Origin: JAKAQB01 sp027320105
GTDB lineage: Bacteria > Actinomycetota > Acidimicrobiia > Acidimicrobiales > Palsa-688
Direction: 5' to 3'
DNA: 64,000 nt
Assembly: GCA_027320105.1 (NCBI GenBank)
Contig: DAHVMA010000064.1
Coordinates: 1 to 64,000 of the forward strand
Shown here piece by piece: positions 24,446 to 33,269 of this stretch (within the stretch, counting starts at the first letter, position 1; each line of letters starts with the position of its first letter). A program made the translations under genes and the position numbers. A model generated the notes under the pieces. That model was not told the DNA's origin, did not search any database, and was given only the letters and a program-made list of their open reading frames with translations.

Positions 24446-24994
24446 ATGCCCCGCCGCGTCCCCACCATGGTGACGCTGCGTCCCCTCACCGGCCCCCAAC
24501 AGGCCCGCCTGGCCGTGTGGGCCGGGCGTCGCTACGCCAGGGCGGCGCACCCCGACGAAGTCGAGGAGCAGGTGCTGAACAAGGCGGCGAGGGTGATCGC
24601 CAGGCTCGCTGCCGGCTCCGGCTCAACAGCTGCACCGGGCAAGCGCACGCTCCCCCAGCAGCTGGTCGGCGCCACCGGCACCTGGCTGGTCAACGCGACT
24701 GCCAAGACCGTCACCTTCTATCCGGTCCTCACCGTGAGCCTGGCCAAGACCGCCGGGCTATTCGACACCGCAGCGCCAGCCATCAACGCCAAGGCCACCT
24801 CCGCCGCCGCGAAGAAGCTGCGCGGCGAACTGGCAGCCGCCATCAGCGCCGGCAGCGGCTTCGAGGAGTTGTCGAAAGCCGCTGGCCTTGGAGCTGACCA
24901 CCTGACCACAAACGATCCGGCCGCCGCCCTGCGAGCTCTCGGCCGGGGAACCACGCACGTGCTCGGTAGTCAATGGCTGAGCGGACACGGCTGA
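24446..24994 (+). CDS. Hypothetical protein of the toxin-antitoxin island
   Basis: A 182-residue protein I do not recognise. It begins MPRRVPTMVTLRPLTGPQQ, has basic RRYARAAHPDEVEEQVLNKAARVIARL, then an uncharged, Ala-rich helical second half (KTAGLFDTAAPAINAK and SAAAKKLRGELAAAIS). No transmembrane segment, cysteine or catalytic motif stands out. It lies between the RelE pair and the VapBC pair, has no partner gene, and is preceded by copy B and three iterons. The reading could instead start at GTG 24326, which would translate the repeat; I consider that unlikely. Confidence 0.5.
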   Translation: MPRRVPTMVTLRPLTGPQQARLAVWAGRRYARAAHPDEVEEQVLNKAARVIARLAAGSGSTAAPGKRTLPQQLVGATGTWLVNATAKTVTFYPVLTVSLAKTAGLFDTAAPAINAKATSAAAKKLRGELAAAISAGSGFEELSKAAGLGADHLTTNDPAAALRALGRGTTHVLGSQWLSGHG

Positions 24995-25008
24995 AGGTCT
25001 GGCGGCGG

Positions 25009-25389
25009 CTACACGTGGCGGATCCGTCGCGCAACCTGGAGCGCCTGGAGCAGATGGTGGATGTCGTCGGGGTCCGACGTGACGATCTCGCACCCCGGGC
25101 GATCCTTGGCCACAAGGGCCACCAAGGCGTCGAGGACATCGGCCGTACCGGCCGTGGCGAGCAGCTCGCCAGCGCGTCGGGAGAGCGGGCCGTCGACAAC
25201 CACCACCTCGGTGCCGGACAGGACCGTGGCCAGCCGAGCTTGGCGCGCCGCTCCTCTCCAGGCCTGGGCGATCACAGGGGCCGGTACCACGGGACGCTGG
25301 TCAGCGCGTTGGGTTTCGGCGATCAGCGCCCAGGTGTCCCTGTCTCCACGGTCGAGAGCGATGAGAGCCCCGGCGTCGAGCACCCTCAC
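25009..25389 (-). CDS. PIN-domain toxin, VapC-like
   Basis: A 126-residue PIN nuclease. VRVLDAGALIALDRGD carries the first acidic residue D5; the middle TADVLDALVALVAK and the end TSDPDDIHHLL carry the other acidic positions of the metal-binding site. VapC proteins cleave tRNA or rRNA. The GTG at 25389 overlaps the stop of the upstream antitoxin gene. Its transcription opposes the hypothetical gene at 24446, from which it is separated by 14 bases. Confidence 0.85.
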   Translation of the reverse strand: MRVLDAGALIALDRGDRDTWALIAETQRADQRPVVPAPVIAQAWRGAARQARLATVLSGTEVVVVDGPLSRRAGELLATAGTADVLDALVALVAKDRPGCEIVTSDPDDIHHLLQALQVARRIRHV

Positions 25390-25634
25390 GCAGCGGGTGG
25401 CTTGCTGCGCCGGATGGACGGCTCCCAGGCAGTGCGAGCCCGGGCGGCGGCAATGTCCTCATCGGTGATGGCGCCCGCTTCTGCCTCGTACTCCGCGATG
25501 GCCGCCGCCAGCCGTTCCCGAGCGAGCCGCTCGGCGACTGCCTGAGCGATCCAAGAGCTGATGTGGCCGCGCTCAGCTCGCGCTCGGACGTCTTCCACCA
25601 GATCGGCTGGGAGCGTGACAGTCAACCTGGGCAT
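25386..25634 (-). CDS. Ribbon-helix-helix antitoxin, VapB-like
   Basis: An 82-residue antitoxin from ATG 25634: PRLTVTLPADLVEDVRARAERGH and SSWIAQAVAERL are a ribbon-helix-helix DNA-binding domain; the tail (EAEAGAITDEDIAAARARTAWE) is acidic and would bind the PIN toxin. A GTG at 25646 in frame, six bases after a CATACT hexamer, is an alternative leaderless start that adds four residues. Confidence 0.82.
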   Translation of the reverse strand: MPRLTVTLPADLVEDVRARAERGHISSWIAQAVAERLARERLAAAIAEYEAEAGAITDEDIAAARARTAWEPSIRRSKPPAA

Positions 25635-25716
25635 GGCGCGATCCACGTCCTCAGTATGACATGAGTCTCACTAGGTCGGAGCTGCCGCAGTCGAGGATCG
25701 GCCAGCGGACGGGATC

Positions 25717-25940
25717 ACCGGTAGACCTCTCGCCGGTGGGTGATCGTGACGCAGCGCTACAAGAGGCTGTGGGCGATTGTTGCCCCCGCTGTCGCGGCTG
25801 CCGACCGGGCGACGGCTTACGACAACAGCCGGGCCGCCACCCCGTTCAGGGTCGTCGCCGAGCTCTTCAACGCAACAGCCGTCGGTACCACTGACTGGCC
25901 AGCACGGATGCCTGCCGAGCTGCGGGCGCCCGCCCGCTGA
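25717..25940 (+). pseudogene. C-terminal remnant of a zeta-toxin-like P-loop kinase
   Basis: The reading TQRYKRLWAIVAPAVAAAD, then ATAYDNSRAATPFRVVAELFN and DWPARMPAELR resembles the end of AAA/zeta-toxin-like kinases of actinobacteria, where R-YxRLW and YDNS are characteristic. A stop precedes it in frame and no Walker A motif is found upstream. It is a 3' fragment, probably left after loss of the rest. It is next to VapBC, consistent with turnover of toxin genes in this island. Confidence 0.55.
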
Positions 25941-26003
25941 GCTGGGTCCGCGCCCATGGACCAGGCCGAACGGTCGGGCCCATTGCCCGTGCTGAGCTGC
26001 CGT

Positions 26004-27989
26004 TCAGTGGCCGGTGGTCGTAGCCAAGCCCTCGACCGTGGGCGCCTCGTGGCTCTCGAGGTCAGGCCAAGAGGGCGCCTCGGAAACCTCCAGCTGCCAG
26101 GCCGGCACCGGGCGACCCAGGAGGAAGCCTTGGAGCACGTCACAATCGAGGCGGCGCACGACGGCCAGCTCGGCGGCCGTCTCGACACCCTCGGCGACCA
26201 CCTCGAGGCCGAGGTCGTGGGCCAGGCGCACCACGGCTCCCAGCACACGAGTGTCGCCGTGCTCGGTCACGTCCTCCACGAAGGCGCGGTCGACCTTCAG
26301 CTGGTCGACCGGGAGGCGCCGCAGGTAGGCGAGCGACGAGTAGCCGGTGCCGAAGTCGTCGATCGAGAGGAGCACGCCGAGCTCCTTGAGCTTCGACAGC
26401 ACGGCCACGTGCTCGGCGTCCTCAATGAGCAGGATGGTCTCGGTGATCTCGAGCGTCAAGCGTTCGGCGGGCATGCCCGTCCGCTCCAGGACCCGCGCGA
26501 CGCGCCGGACGAAGTCCCGGTCGTCGAGCTGGCGGGCCGACACGTTGACTGCCATGCGCGGGGTGTGGCCGAGCGGGCCCGCCCAGACCACCGCCTGGCG
26601 GCAGGCCTCCTCGAGCACCCATTCGCCGATCGACACCATCAAGCCGGACTTCTCGGCGATGGGGACGAAGTCGCCCGGCGAGATGGTCCCGTAGTCGGGG
26701 TGCTCCCAGCGCAAGAGGGCCTCGAAGCCCGCCGCCGCACCGGTCCGGGCTTCGTACACCGGCTGGTAGTAGAGGCGCAACTCGTGGCGCTCGAGGGCCC
26801 GGTGCATGCCGCTCGCGGTGGCGAAGTGGGTTGCCTGGGGGCTCTCGTCCAGCTCGACCATCGCCACCCGGTCGCGCCCGGCCCGCTTGGCGACGTACAT
26901 GGCGGCGTCGGCTCGGGCCAGCACCTCGTCGGAGCGATGCCCGGGCAGGAGGACGAGCGCCACCCCCACGCTGACGGTGACCGCCAGCGTCTCACCCCCA
27001 ACGGCGATCGGCCGGGCGATCGCCGCCCGGAGGCGCTCGGCTCGCCCCTCCATCTCGGCGACCGGGCTGACCAAGTCCTCGAGGAGCAGCAGGAACTCGT
27101 CGCCGCCCAGCCGGGCGACGACGTCACCGGGCCGGACGCCAGCCTGCAGGCGCCCGGCTATCTCCACCAGCAGCGCGTCGCCGGCGGCGTGGCCGTACAC
27201 GTCGTTCACGACCTTGAAGTCGTCGACGTCAACGAACACCAGGGCTAGCGTCGACCCGGTCCGGGCCTGGCGACTCAGTGCCCGCTCGAGGCGATCGGTC
27301 AAGACGAGCCGGTTGGCCAACCCGGTGAGCGGGTCCTCCAGGGCGAGGGTGGCCAGGCGGCCGTGCAGCGACTCGAGCTCGGCGTCGAAGCGTGTCGCCA
27401 TGTCCACGATGCTGGCGTGGCTGCTGCGCACGACCATGGCCTGTGCCTCGGCCAGCAGGGCGCCCGGCGTGCCCAGCCGGGCCGCTTCCTCGGCCAGCAC
27501 CGCGCAGGTCCGGTTGCTCCACCAGAAGTTGAGCTTGGTCAGCATCGCCACCGACAGGCTGGGCCGCGTAGCGGTCGGCTGGGGGCCTCCGGGCTGCCCA
27601 GCCACTAGGTCGGGCTGGTCGCCGCCGTGGGTGCCCGCCCGGGCGAGGCGCCGGCGCAGCGAGAGGTGGGTGGCCCGACCCGGGGCCACCAGGCGGCTGC
27701 GCTGGCGGGCGGCGATGTCGCCGAGCGAGGCGATCTGCGACCGCACCGCAGCATCCGCTCGCGCGCCGGTCTCCAGCCATTGGGCGATGGCATGGGTGGC
27801 GATCGACGTGACGGTCCACACCGGGTCGAGCTCCGCGTCGCTGCGGGCGGTCGGCTCGAGAGCCGCCAGGTAGAGATCCGAGAGGTACTTTCGCCGGCAA
27901 TACTCCATGATGTCGCCGTCTCGGGCCGCCAGGGCGCGTCCGAGCGCCTGCCGCGGGTTGCCCCCCGGCTTGGTGCCGTCGGTGGCCAC
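26004..27989 (-). CDS. GGDEF-EAL cyclic di-GMP signalling protein
   Basis: A 661-residue protein with an N-terminal region of about 225 residues, a GGDEF domain with an intact RLGGDEF active loop and an RxxD inhibitory site five residues upstream (RPGD), and an EAL domain with FEALLRWEHP and DDFGTGYSS. Both synthesis and degradation of cyclic di-GMP are possible. The N-terminal part has no membrane helices; it contains a helical segment (WTVTSIATHAIAQWLETG) that I do not identify. GTG 27989 is chosen because AGGAGGG lies 5 bases before it. The antiporter gene lies upstream on the same strand, 382 bases away. Confidence 0.88.
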   Translation of the reverse strand: MATDGTKPGGNPRQALGRALAARDGDIMEYCRRKYLSDLYLAALEPTARSDAELDPVWTVTSIATHAIAQWLETGARADAAVRSQIASLGDIAARQRSRLVAPGRATHLSLRRRLARAGTHGGDQPDLVAGQPGGPQPTATRPSLSVAMLTKLNFWWSNRTCAVLAEEAARLGTPGALLAEAQAMVVRSSHASIVDMATRFDAELESLHGRLATLALEDPLTGLANRLVLTDRLERALSRQARTGSTLALVFVDVDDFKVVNDVYGHAAGDALLVEIAGRLQAGVRPGDVVARLGGDEFLLLLEDLVSPVAEMEGRAERLRAAIARPIAVGGETLAVTVSVGVALVLLPGHRSDEVLARADAAMYVAKRAGRDRVAMVELDESPQATHFATASGMHRALERHELRLYYQPVYEARTGAAAGFEALLRWEHPDYGTISPGDFVPIAEKSGLMVSIGEWVLEEACRQAVVWAGPLGHTPRMAVNVSARQLDDRDFVRRVARVLERTGMPAERLTLEITETILLIEDAEHVAVLSKLKELGVLLSIDDFGTGYSSLAYLRRLPVDQLKVDRAFVEDVTEHGDTRVLGAVVRLAHDLGLEVVAEGVETAAELAVVRRLDCDVLQGFLLGRPVPAWQLEVSEAPSWPDLESHEAPTVEGLATTTGH

Positions 27990-28371
27990 CCGACCCTCCT
28001 GGCACTCGCCGACCGCTCCAGCTGCGGTATCGCTGTTCACCAGCCGAAGTATCGGCACGATGACTCGCGCCTTGAGATCGCGTCTGATTTGGGAGGGGAC
28101 GGCATGCCCCGACGACGTTGCTCTCGACGTACCATTGGCACCAAGAGCCCCGCTTCCCTGCCCCCGGAGCCGGCAGCCTCGCTGGTGCGCAGCCCGACGT
28201 CTACGGGGAGGCCGCTTGGGGCCGGCTCGGCCTCTGGGGGGTGGATGGCCGAGCGCGCTGTCCCTTACATGGGCCGAGGTCGCGTTCCACTGGGTGGGCG
28301 ACGGCGAGCGCCGTGATGTCATCACTGGCCCACAACCGCCTCGGCGCCGGTCCGACGGGCCGAGGGCCCTG
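27990..28371. other. Non-coding gap between the antiporter and the GGDEF-EAL gene
   Basis: No convincing gene, riboswitch fold or repeat. It contains the ribosome-binding site AGGAGGG for the GGDEF-EAL gene and presumably its promoter; a GATACT-like hexamer occurs on the minus strand near 28050. Confidence 0.4.
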
Positions 28372-29664
28372 TCACCCGGCGGGGGTCGCTCCGGGTTGGA
28401 GAGCGTCGGGCCCGGCTGGCTCGGCCGGGCTGCCGACGAGCCGGCGGGCCACAGGGGCCATGAGCGCTGTGGCGATGATGGCAGCGGTGACGATGACGGT
28501 ATAGGCGCTCGAGGTGAGGACCGAGTGGCGGAGGGCGACGCCGGCGATGATGACCTGCATGGCGCCTCGGCCATTGAGCACCGTGGCGAGGAAGCGGGCA
28601 TCGTGGACCGGGCGGGGGCAGAGGCGGCTCCCGACGAAGCTGCCGAGGACCTTCGACGCAGTGGCAACGACGACCAGACCGCCGAGCTCCAAGGCCGTCG
28701 CCGGGTGGGCGAGGGTGGCGAGGCGCAGGGAGATCCCGGCCGCAGCGAAGTACAGGGGAGCGAAGACGCCGGTGGTCAGCTCGTCGAGGACACGCGCTGC
28801 TTCGTGGCGGTGGTAGGCAGAGCGGCCAAAGGCCACGCCGGCGATGAAGGCTCCCAACGCCCCGTCGAGATGGACGGCCTGCGTGAGAGCGGCGCAGATG
28901 AGCATGGTGGCGACGATGACGCCGAGCACGGCGGAGATCTGCCGCTGTCCTTCGGGGTCGGTGTGCCTCAAGAGGGCGTCGGCGAGGCGGTGAGCTCCTC
29001 CGACCACCAGGGTGGCGATGACGGTGAGCCCTCCCCCGACCTCCAACAGGCGTGTCTCGCCGACGCGCCTGGCGAGCCCGACGCCGACGGCGAGGAGGAC
29101 GAACCCGGCGGCGTCATGGATCGTCGCGACGCCAATGGCGAGCTGGCCGACAGGGCGGTGGTGGACACCGAGCTCACGCAAGGTCCAGGCGATGACCGGC
29201 AGGGACGACACCGCCGCCACCGCTCCAAGGAGCACGATGGTCGAGGCGCGGGTCCCTTGGGGCCCGATGAGGATTGGCACGGTGGCCGCGCCGAGCCCTG
29301 CCCCGGCGGCCAGCGGCACCACAAGGCTTGTCGCCGCCAGCACGGGCAGCTGGCGGCCCAGGCGGTGCAGCAGCCCGACGTCGGTCTCGAGGCCGAGCAC
29401 GAAGCAGACGAACAACAGGCTGACGTTGACGATCCCGCCGAGGAGGTCGGTGGCCGCGGGAGTAGCGGGCAGGAGCCAACGAGATACTGGTGGCCACAAC
29501 GCGCCGAGTGCACTGTGGCTGACGATGACGCCGGCGAGGAGGGCCCCTACCAACGGTGGGCAGCCGACCATCCGGACGACTCGCGCCAGCAGGCGGCTCA
29601 TGACGAGCAGGAGCGCCAGGCACGCCCACAGCGACGCGAGCTGCAACCCGCGGATCGTCAGCAC
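28372..29664 (-). CDS. CPA2-family cation:proton antiporter
   Basis: Polytopic membrane protein of about 430 residues with 12 or so helices. LLLVMSRLLARVVRMVGCPPLVGALLAG at the start and FVLGLETD, HDAAGF and GALGAFIAGVAFG segments are typical of Na+/H+ or K+/H+ antiporters of the CPA2 family; no RCK/TrkA-N domain follows. GTG 29664 with a GGGGG stretch upstream is my choice, though ATG 29703 would add 13 residues. It exports monovalent cations for protons, helping pH and salt balance. Ion preference not visible. Confidence 0.82.
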   Translation of the reverse strand: MLTIRGLQLASLWACLALLLVMSRLLARVVRMVGCPPLVGALLAGVIVSHSALGALWPPVSRWLLPATPAATDLLGGIVNVSLLFVCFVLGLETDVGLLHRLGRQLPVLAATSLVVPLAAGAGLGAATVPILIGPQGTRASTIVLLGAVAAVSSLPVIAWTLRELGVHHRPVGQLAIGVATIHDAAGFVLLAVGVGLARRVGETRLLEVGGGLTVIATLVVGGAHRLADALLRHTDPEGQRQISAVLGVIVATMLICAALTQAVHLDGALGAFIAGVAFGRSAYHRHEAARVLDELTTGVFAPLYFAAAGISLRLATLAHPATALELGGLVVVATASKVLGSFVGSRLCPRPVHDARFLATVLNGRGAMQVIIAGVALRHSVLTSSAYTVIVTAAIIATALMAPVARRLVGSPAEPAGPDALQPGATPAG

Positions 29665-29714
29665 GGAGCTACCCCCTTCGACTGCCCTCGATGCCAACGG
29701 CAAGGGTAGAGATC

Positions 29715-30056
29715 ATGATCGGCGACCGCCAGCGGGCGATCGTGTCCGACGCTCCGCCCGTACGGGTCCCGATGCTCGGTACCCTGCCCACGGTGAGCAG
29801 GGGCATACCGGGCGGGGTGGTGCACGCGCTCCCCCCCGACCTTCACAGTGCCTTGGCCGCCAACCCCAGGGCCCTCGACGCTTGGAACGACATCACTGCG
29901 CTTGCGCGCAACGAGTTCATCTGCTGGGTGGAAGATGCCAAGCGACAGGCCACTCGTGAACGCCGCATCCGCCGTACCCAGGAGGAGCTCGAGGAAGGCC
30001 AACGGCGACCCTGCTGCTGGCCGGGGTGCGGGCACCGGGAGCGCACCGGCCGGTAG
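29715..30056 (+). CDS. YdeI/OmdA-like protein
   Basis: A 113-residue protein whose C-terminal half has the bacteriocin-protection/YdeI pattern: LPPDLHSALAANPRALDAWN, ALARNEFICWVEDAKRQATRERR and a final RRPCCWPGC with HR. In family members the K-R-ET-RxRR helix is the signature. The cysteine-rich tail CCWPGC is seen in actinobacterial members. Function is unclear; E. coli YdeI is linked to stress resistance. Divergent from the antiporter by 50 bases. Confidence 0.75.
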   Translation: MIGDRQRAIVSDAPPVRVPMLGTLPTVSRGIPGGVVHALPPDLHSALAANPRALDAWNDITALARNEFICWVEDAKRQATRERRIRRTQEELEEGQRRPCCWPGCGHRERTGR

Positions 30057-30190
30057 GTCCGGGGTCGGCGCCTCCTGGTCGACCCCGCACCGGGCTGGCC
30101 ACGGGGAGCGCCGGGTGGCGGGTGATCGCGGTCGGGTGTCACGCGGACTTGCCCGCCGGTGACGGTGGGCAGCCGACCACTGACCGCGTG

Positions 30191-30233
30191 CCGGCGAGGG
30201 CCAGGACCGGCGAGGGCCAGGACCGGCGAGGGG
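30191..30233 (+). repeat. 16-base tandem repeat
   Basis: CCGGCGAGGGCCAGGA occurs twice in tandem followed by a partial third unit. It lies in a 290-base region (30057-30346) without a recognisable gene. Confidence 0.6.
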
Positions 30234-30346
30234 CTAACCGCGCGCCATCAGGGGAACTGCGCGCACAGGGAGCGGTATCCGGCTCCGGGTGCGCGCAGTA
30301 GGCCGCGGTGCGCGCGGTTTCGGCTCCTGAGCAGCGGTCGGCGGCG

Positions 30347-32245
30347 TCAGAACCGCCTGAAAGGCTCTCCTACGAGCACAATCGTGCATTTCTGGGCGGC
30401 GGTGGGGCGGGCGCAGAGCCCCACCGGCCGATCCGGGTGCAGCGAGAGCGGGATCGGCCGCAGTCGCAACGCTCGCCGCGGCAACCATGGCAGGCGTCCG
30501 TGCCCGTCGATGACGAACGTCTCCTCGGCGGGGGCGACCCCCGCCCCTGCCCGCCGTGCCGGCAGAGCGATGCCGTAGGACCTCCACACCCTGGAGAGGG
30601 CGGGGAGCGATCCGGTGAGGTGATACCAGTTGGGCAGGCTGGTGAGGGCCTCGGCGTGGTCGAAGGCCGCCATCACGGCCCCGGACCGGTACTCCGGGCC
30701 GGCCACGATCGCGACGAACGCCGTACCCGAAGGTCGGCCGACGGCGAGATCGGCCAGGCGGAGCTGCTGGGCGATGAGAGGGCTGGCGGACGTGCGGACC
30801 GGGTCGAGGAAGGTGAGGGCGACGACGCGGCCCCGGAGGTTGGAGAGCGAGATGTGCCGGCCGCACTGGTCTACGAGGGCGAACTCCGGGGCAGGTGCGC
30901 CCCGGTGGGGCGTGCCGTCGATTGCTTTGCCCGGCAGTGCCGACGTCCCCGGCTGCACCACTGCTGCGGTTGCCGGCACGGCGCCGACCAGCAGGATCCC
31001 GACTGCCGCGAGGGTGGCGGTCACCGCCGCCGTTGGCATCGTCACGAGCCGGGTCAGCAGGCGGGTGGCGGGCCGGCGCGCCGGGGCCGTGGCGGCAGCG
31101 GTAGCGGGCGCCGCCGGTAGAGCGGCGCACACCCCGGGAGCCGCCGGTGCCTTACCCCGCAGGGGGACCCGCACCCACGCCAGGTGGCCGCCTCCCACGA
31201 GCAGCACCCACGGCAGCATGGAGTTGGGGTCGGTGGCCACGTCGCCAAACCAGCCCATGTCCTGTGCCAGGACCCACGTTGCGAGGCAGAGGGCGGTGGC
31301 GACGGCCACCCCGACCGTTGCGAGGCGGGGCCTTCCCGCCAGCAGCGCGACGCCGACGAACGCCAGCGCCAAGACGACGACCAGGTTGACGACCAGGCCG
31401 TGCGAGGCGGCGAGCCGGCCGAAGGCGGCGACGGCCGAGGCCAGCGCCGGGGGTTGCCGAGTGGTGGCCATGGACGAGGCCATCGATGGCACCCGGCCAG
31501 CCGGTCCGCCCTGCCAGAACCCGCGGCCCGGCCAGGCCTGCAGGACGGCGAAGGCGGCAAAGGCGGCTCCTGTTGCGGAGGTCAGCACCCGGCCGAGGCG
31601 TGGGCCTCCCCAGGCCCGCTCCGGCAGGGCGAGCACGGCGCCGGCGACGGCGTAGATGAGAACGGCTCCGGGCGTCCCGAAGAGCCACGTCTGGCCGCCG
31701 GCGAAGACCCCTCCGAAGGCCTCCCCGAAGACCCAGACCAGCATCCCCCAACCGCAGCTGAGGAGGCCGGCGAGCCGGGAGAGCTCCCAGCGGGGCGCGA
31801 ACACCAGGAGCAACCCCACCCCCATCTGGATCCATACGACCGAGGTGGCCGCCGCGATCGGGTGGCGGGTCCACACACCGAGCCCGACGCCGACGACGGC
31901 GTGGACCCAGCGGGGGGAGCCGGCGGCCGCCGGGCCCACCACGCTCGCCGGCAGGCCGATCACCATGCCCTGCTTGGCCTGGAGGGCGCCGTCGAGCACC
32001 CAGAGCAACCCGAAGCCGAGGCGGAGCAACCGCCGTCCCGCCGGTTCGGGGGGTGCCGCGACCGGGGGGAGGGAGGCGCCGAGGCGGCGTCGACCCAGGC
32101 GGGCCAGCGGCTGCCAGGCGAGGAGGCAGGCGCCGATCACGACCGCCACGACCAGGGCCTCGACGCGCAAGGCGCCGTGGAATGCGGCGACGATCAGGGG
32201 GTTGCCGGAGGCGGTGCCCGCGCCCATGCCTCCCATGCCTGGCAC
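30347..32245 (-). CDS. Polytopic membrane protein with a C-terminal Sco-like redoxin domain lacking both cysteines
   Basis: A 632-residue protein. Residues 1-430 contain about ten hydrophobic helices, with LLWVLDGALQAKQGM near 90 and SCGWGMLVWVFGEAFGGVF typical of an actinobacterial membrane family I cannot name. Residues from about 440 form a thioredoxin/Sco1 fold: APEFALVDQCG, LRGRVVALTFLDP, later LTGSLPALSRVWRSYGI and AEETFVIDGHG. At the active-site turn the family has C-x3-C or C-x-C, but here the text is LDPVRTSASP, so both cysteines are replaced. It cannot act as a disulfide exchanger in the normal way. GTG 32245 has AGGAGGG five bases upstream. Cotranscription with PPK2 is unlikely: a 173-base gap. 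Confidence 0.7.
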   Translation of the reverse strand: MPGMGGMGAGTASGNPLIVAAFHGALRVEALVVAVVIGACLLAWQPLARLGRRRLGASLPPVAAPPEPAGRRLLRLGFGLLWVLDGALQAKQGMVIGLPASVVGPAAAGSPRWVHAVVGVGLGVWTRHPIAAATSVVWIQMGVGLLLVFAPRWELSRLAGLLSCGWGMLVWVFGEAFGGVFAGGQTWLFGTPGAVLIYAVAGAVLALPERAWGGPRLGRVLTSATGAAFAAFAVLQAWPGRGFWQGGPAGRVPSMASSMATTRQPPALASAVAAFGRLAASHGLVVNLVVVLALAFVGVALLAGRPRLATVGVAVATALCLATWVLAQDMGWFGDVATDPNSMLPWVLLVGGGHLAWVRVPLRGKAPAAPGVCAALPAAPATAAATAPARRPATRLLTRLVTMPTAAVTATLAAVGILLVGAVPATAAVVQPGTSALPGKAIDGTPHRGAPAPEFALVDQCGRHISLSNLRGRVVALTFLDPVRTSASPLIAQQLRLADLAVGRPSGTAFVAIVAGPEYRSGAVMAAFDHAEALTSLPNWYHLTGSLPALSRVWRSYGIALPARRAGAGVAPAEETFVIDGHGRLPWLPRRALRLRPIPLSLHPDRPVGLCARPTAAQKCTIVLVGEPFRRF

Positions 32246-32418
32246 CAGATCCCTCCTCGGAGGTCGGGTGCTACGAGCATGCGTCCGGCCGGGTGGTCGG
32301 GGCAATGCAGCCCTTCATCTGGCGTGGTGTGCACGAGGAACGGGCCGGGGCGGAGAAAGCGACGCTGATCCGGAAAGGACCTTGCCGGTCGGGGAGCGCA
32401 GCCCGGCTGTGGCGAAGG

Positions 32419-33183
32419 TCAGTCGAGGGGTGGCGGGGGCTCGAACCCGAGCCGGCGCATGCCCTGCTCGACACGGCTGACGACCGTCTCGGCCACCGCC
32501 ACGCGCGCGTACCGCTTGTCCTCGGCCGGGATGATGTCCCACGGGCCGAGGGCGTGGTCGGTCCGGGCGAACATGTCCCGCAGCGCCGCCTCGTACTGCG
32601 GGCGCTTCTCGCGGTTGCGCCAGTCCTCCTCGCCGAGCTTCCACGCCCGCAGGGGATCGGCCTGGCGGCTATGGAACCGGGCGAGCTGCTCGTCGTGGGA
32701 TATCTCCAGCCAGAACTTGACGAGGATCATGCCGTCGGCGGCCAAGTGGCGCTCGAAGGTGACGATTTCCCCGTACGCCCGGCCCCACTCCTCGTCGGTG
32801 GCGAAGCCCTCCACCCGCTCGACAAGCACCCGGCCGTACCAGGAGCGGTCGAAGATGGTCATCTCCCCCCAGGCGGGCAGCGCCGGCCAGAACCGCCACA
32901 GGTACTGGTGGGCCTTCTCGACCTGGGTGGGCTTGGCGAAGAACGCGACCCGGTAGTGGCGGATGTCGAGGTTGGCGACGAGCCGGCGGATGGCCCCGCC
33001 CTTCCCGGACGCGTCCCAGCCCTCCATCACCACACAGATCGGCGGCCCCGGGGTCTCGCCGCCGAGCAGGCCGGCGGTCGACAGCCGGAGGTGCTGCAGC
33101 CGGCGCTGGGCGGCGTCGAGCCTCGCGGCCTCCTCCCGGCGGCTCAGGCGCAGGCTCAGGTCGACGGCGTCAAGGGTGGCCAC
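32419..33183 (-). CDS. Polyphosphate kinase 2 family protein
   Basis: A 254-residue PPK2 that transfers phosphate between polyphosphate and nucleotides. Walker A GWDASGKGG lies at 55-63, FDRSWYGR with D112 is the second signature, and the lid region SRQADPLRAWKLGEEDW follows, as in class I-type enzymes phosphorylating NDPs or NMPs. Start is GTG 33183. The EKRPQYEAALRDMFARTDHALGPW segment is the usual C-terminus. Neighbour is a TetR regulator on the same strand. Confidence 0.88.
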   Translation of the reverse strand: MATLDAVDLSLRLSRREEAARLDAAQRRLQHLRLSTAGLLGGETPGPPICVVMEGWDASGKGGAIRRLVANLDIRHYRVAFFAKPTQVEKAHQYLWRFWPALPAWGEMTIFDRSWYGRVLVERVEGFATDEEWGRAYGEIVTFERHLAADGMILVKFWLEISHDEQLARFHSRQADPLRAWKLGEEDWRNREKRPQYEAALRDMFARTDHALGPWDIIPAEDKRYARVAVAETVVSRVEQGMRRLGFEPPPPLD

Positions 33184-33269
33184 TGCGCAAACGTAGCTTC
33201 AGCGCCTGCATGCCAACGTGCTCGCCAAGCTGTGGGCGGCTTGCCACCCGGGCCTCGGTGGCATCCCGG

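Noticed and set aside
27990..28371. Riboswitch upstream of the GGDEF-EAL gene
   Set aside because: I could not find conserved motifs of GEMM or other classes; the gap looks ordinary.
30191..30233. Tandem repeat considered as a CRISPR array
   Set aside because: The units are contiguous without spacers and no cas gene is near.
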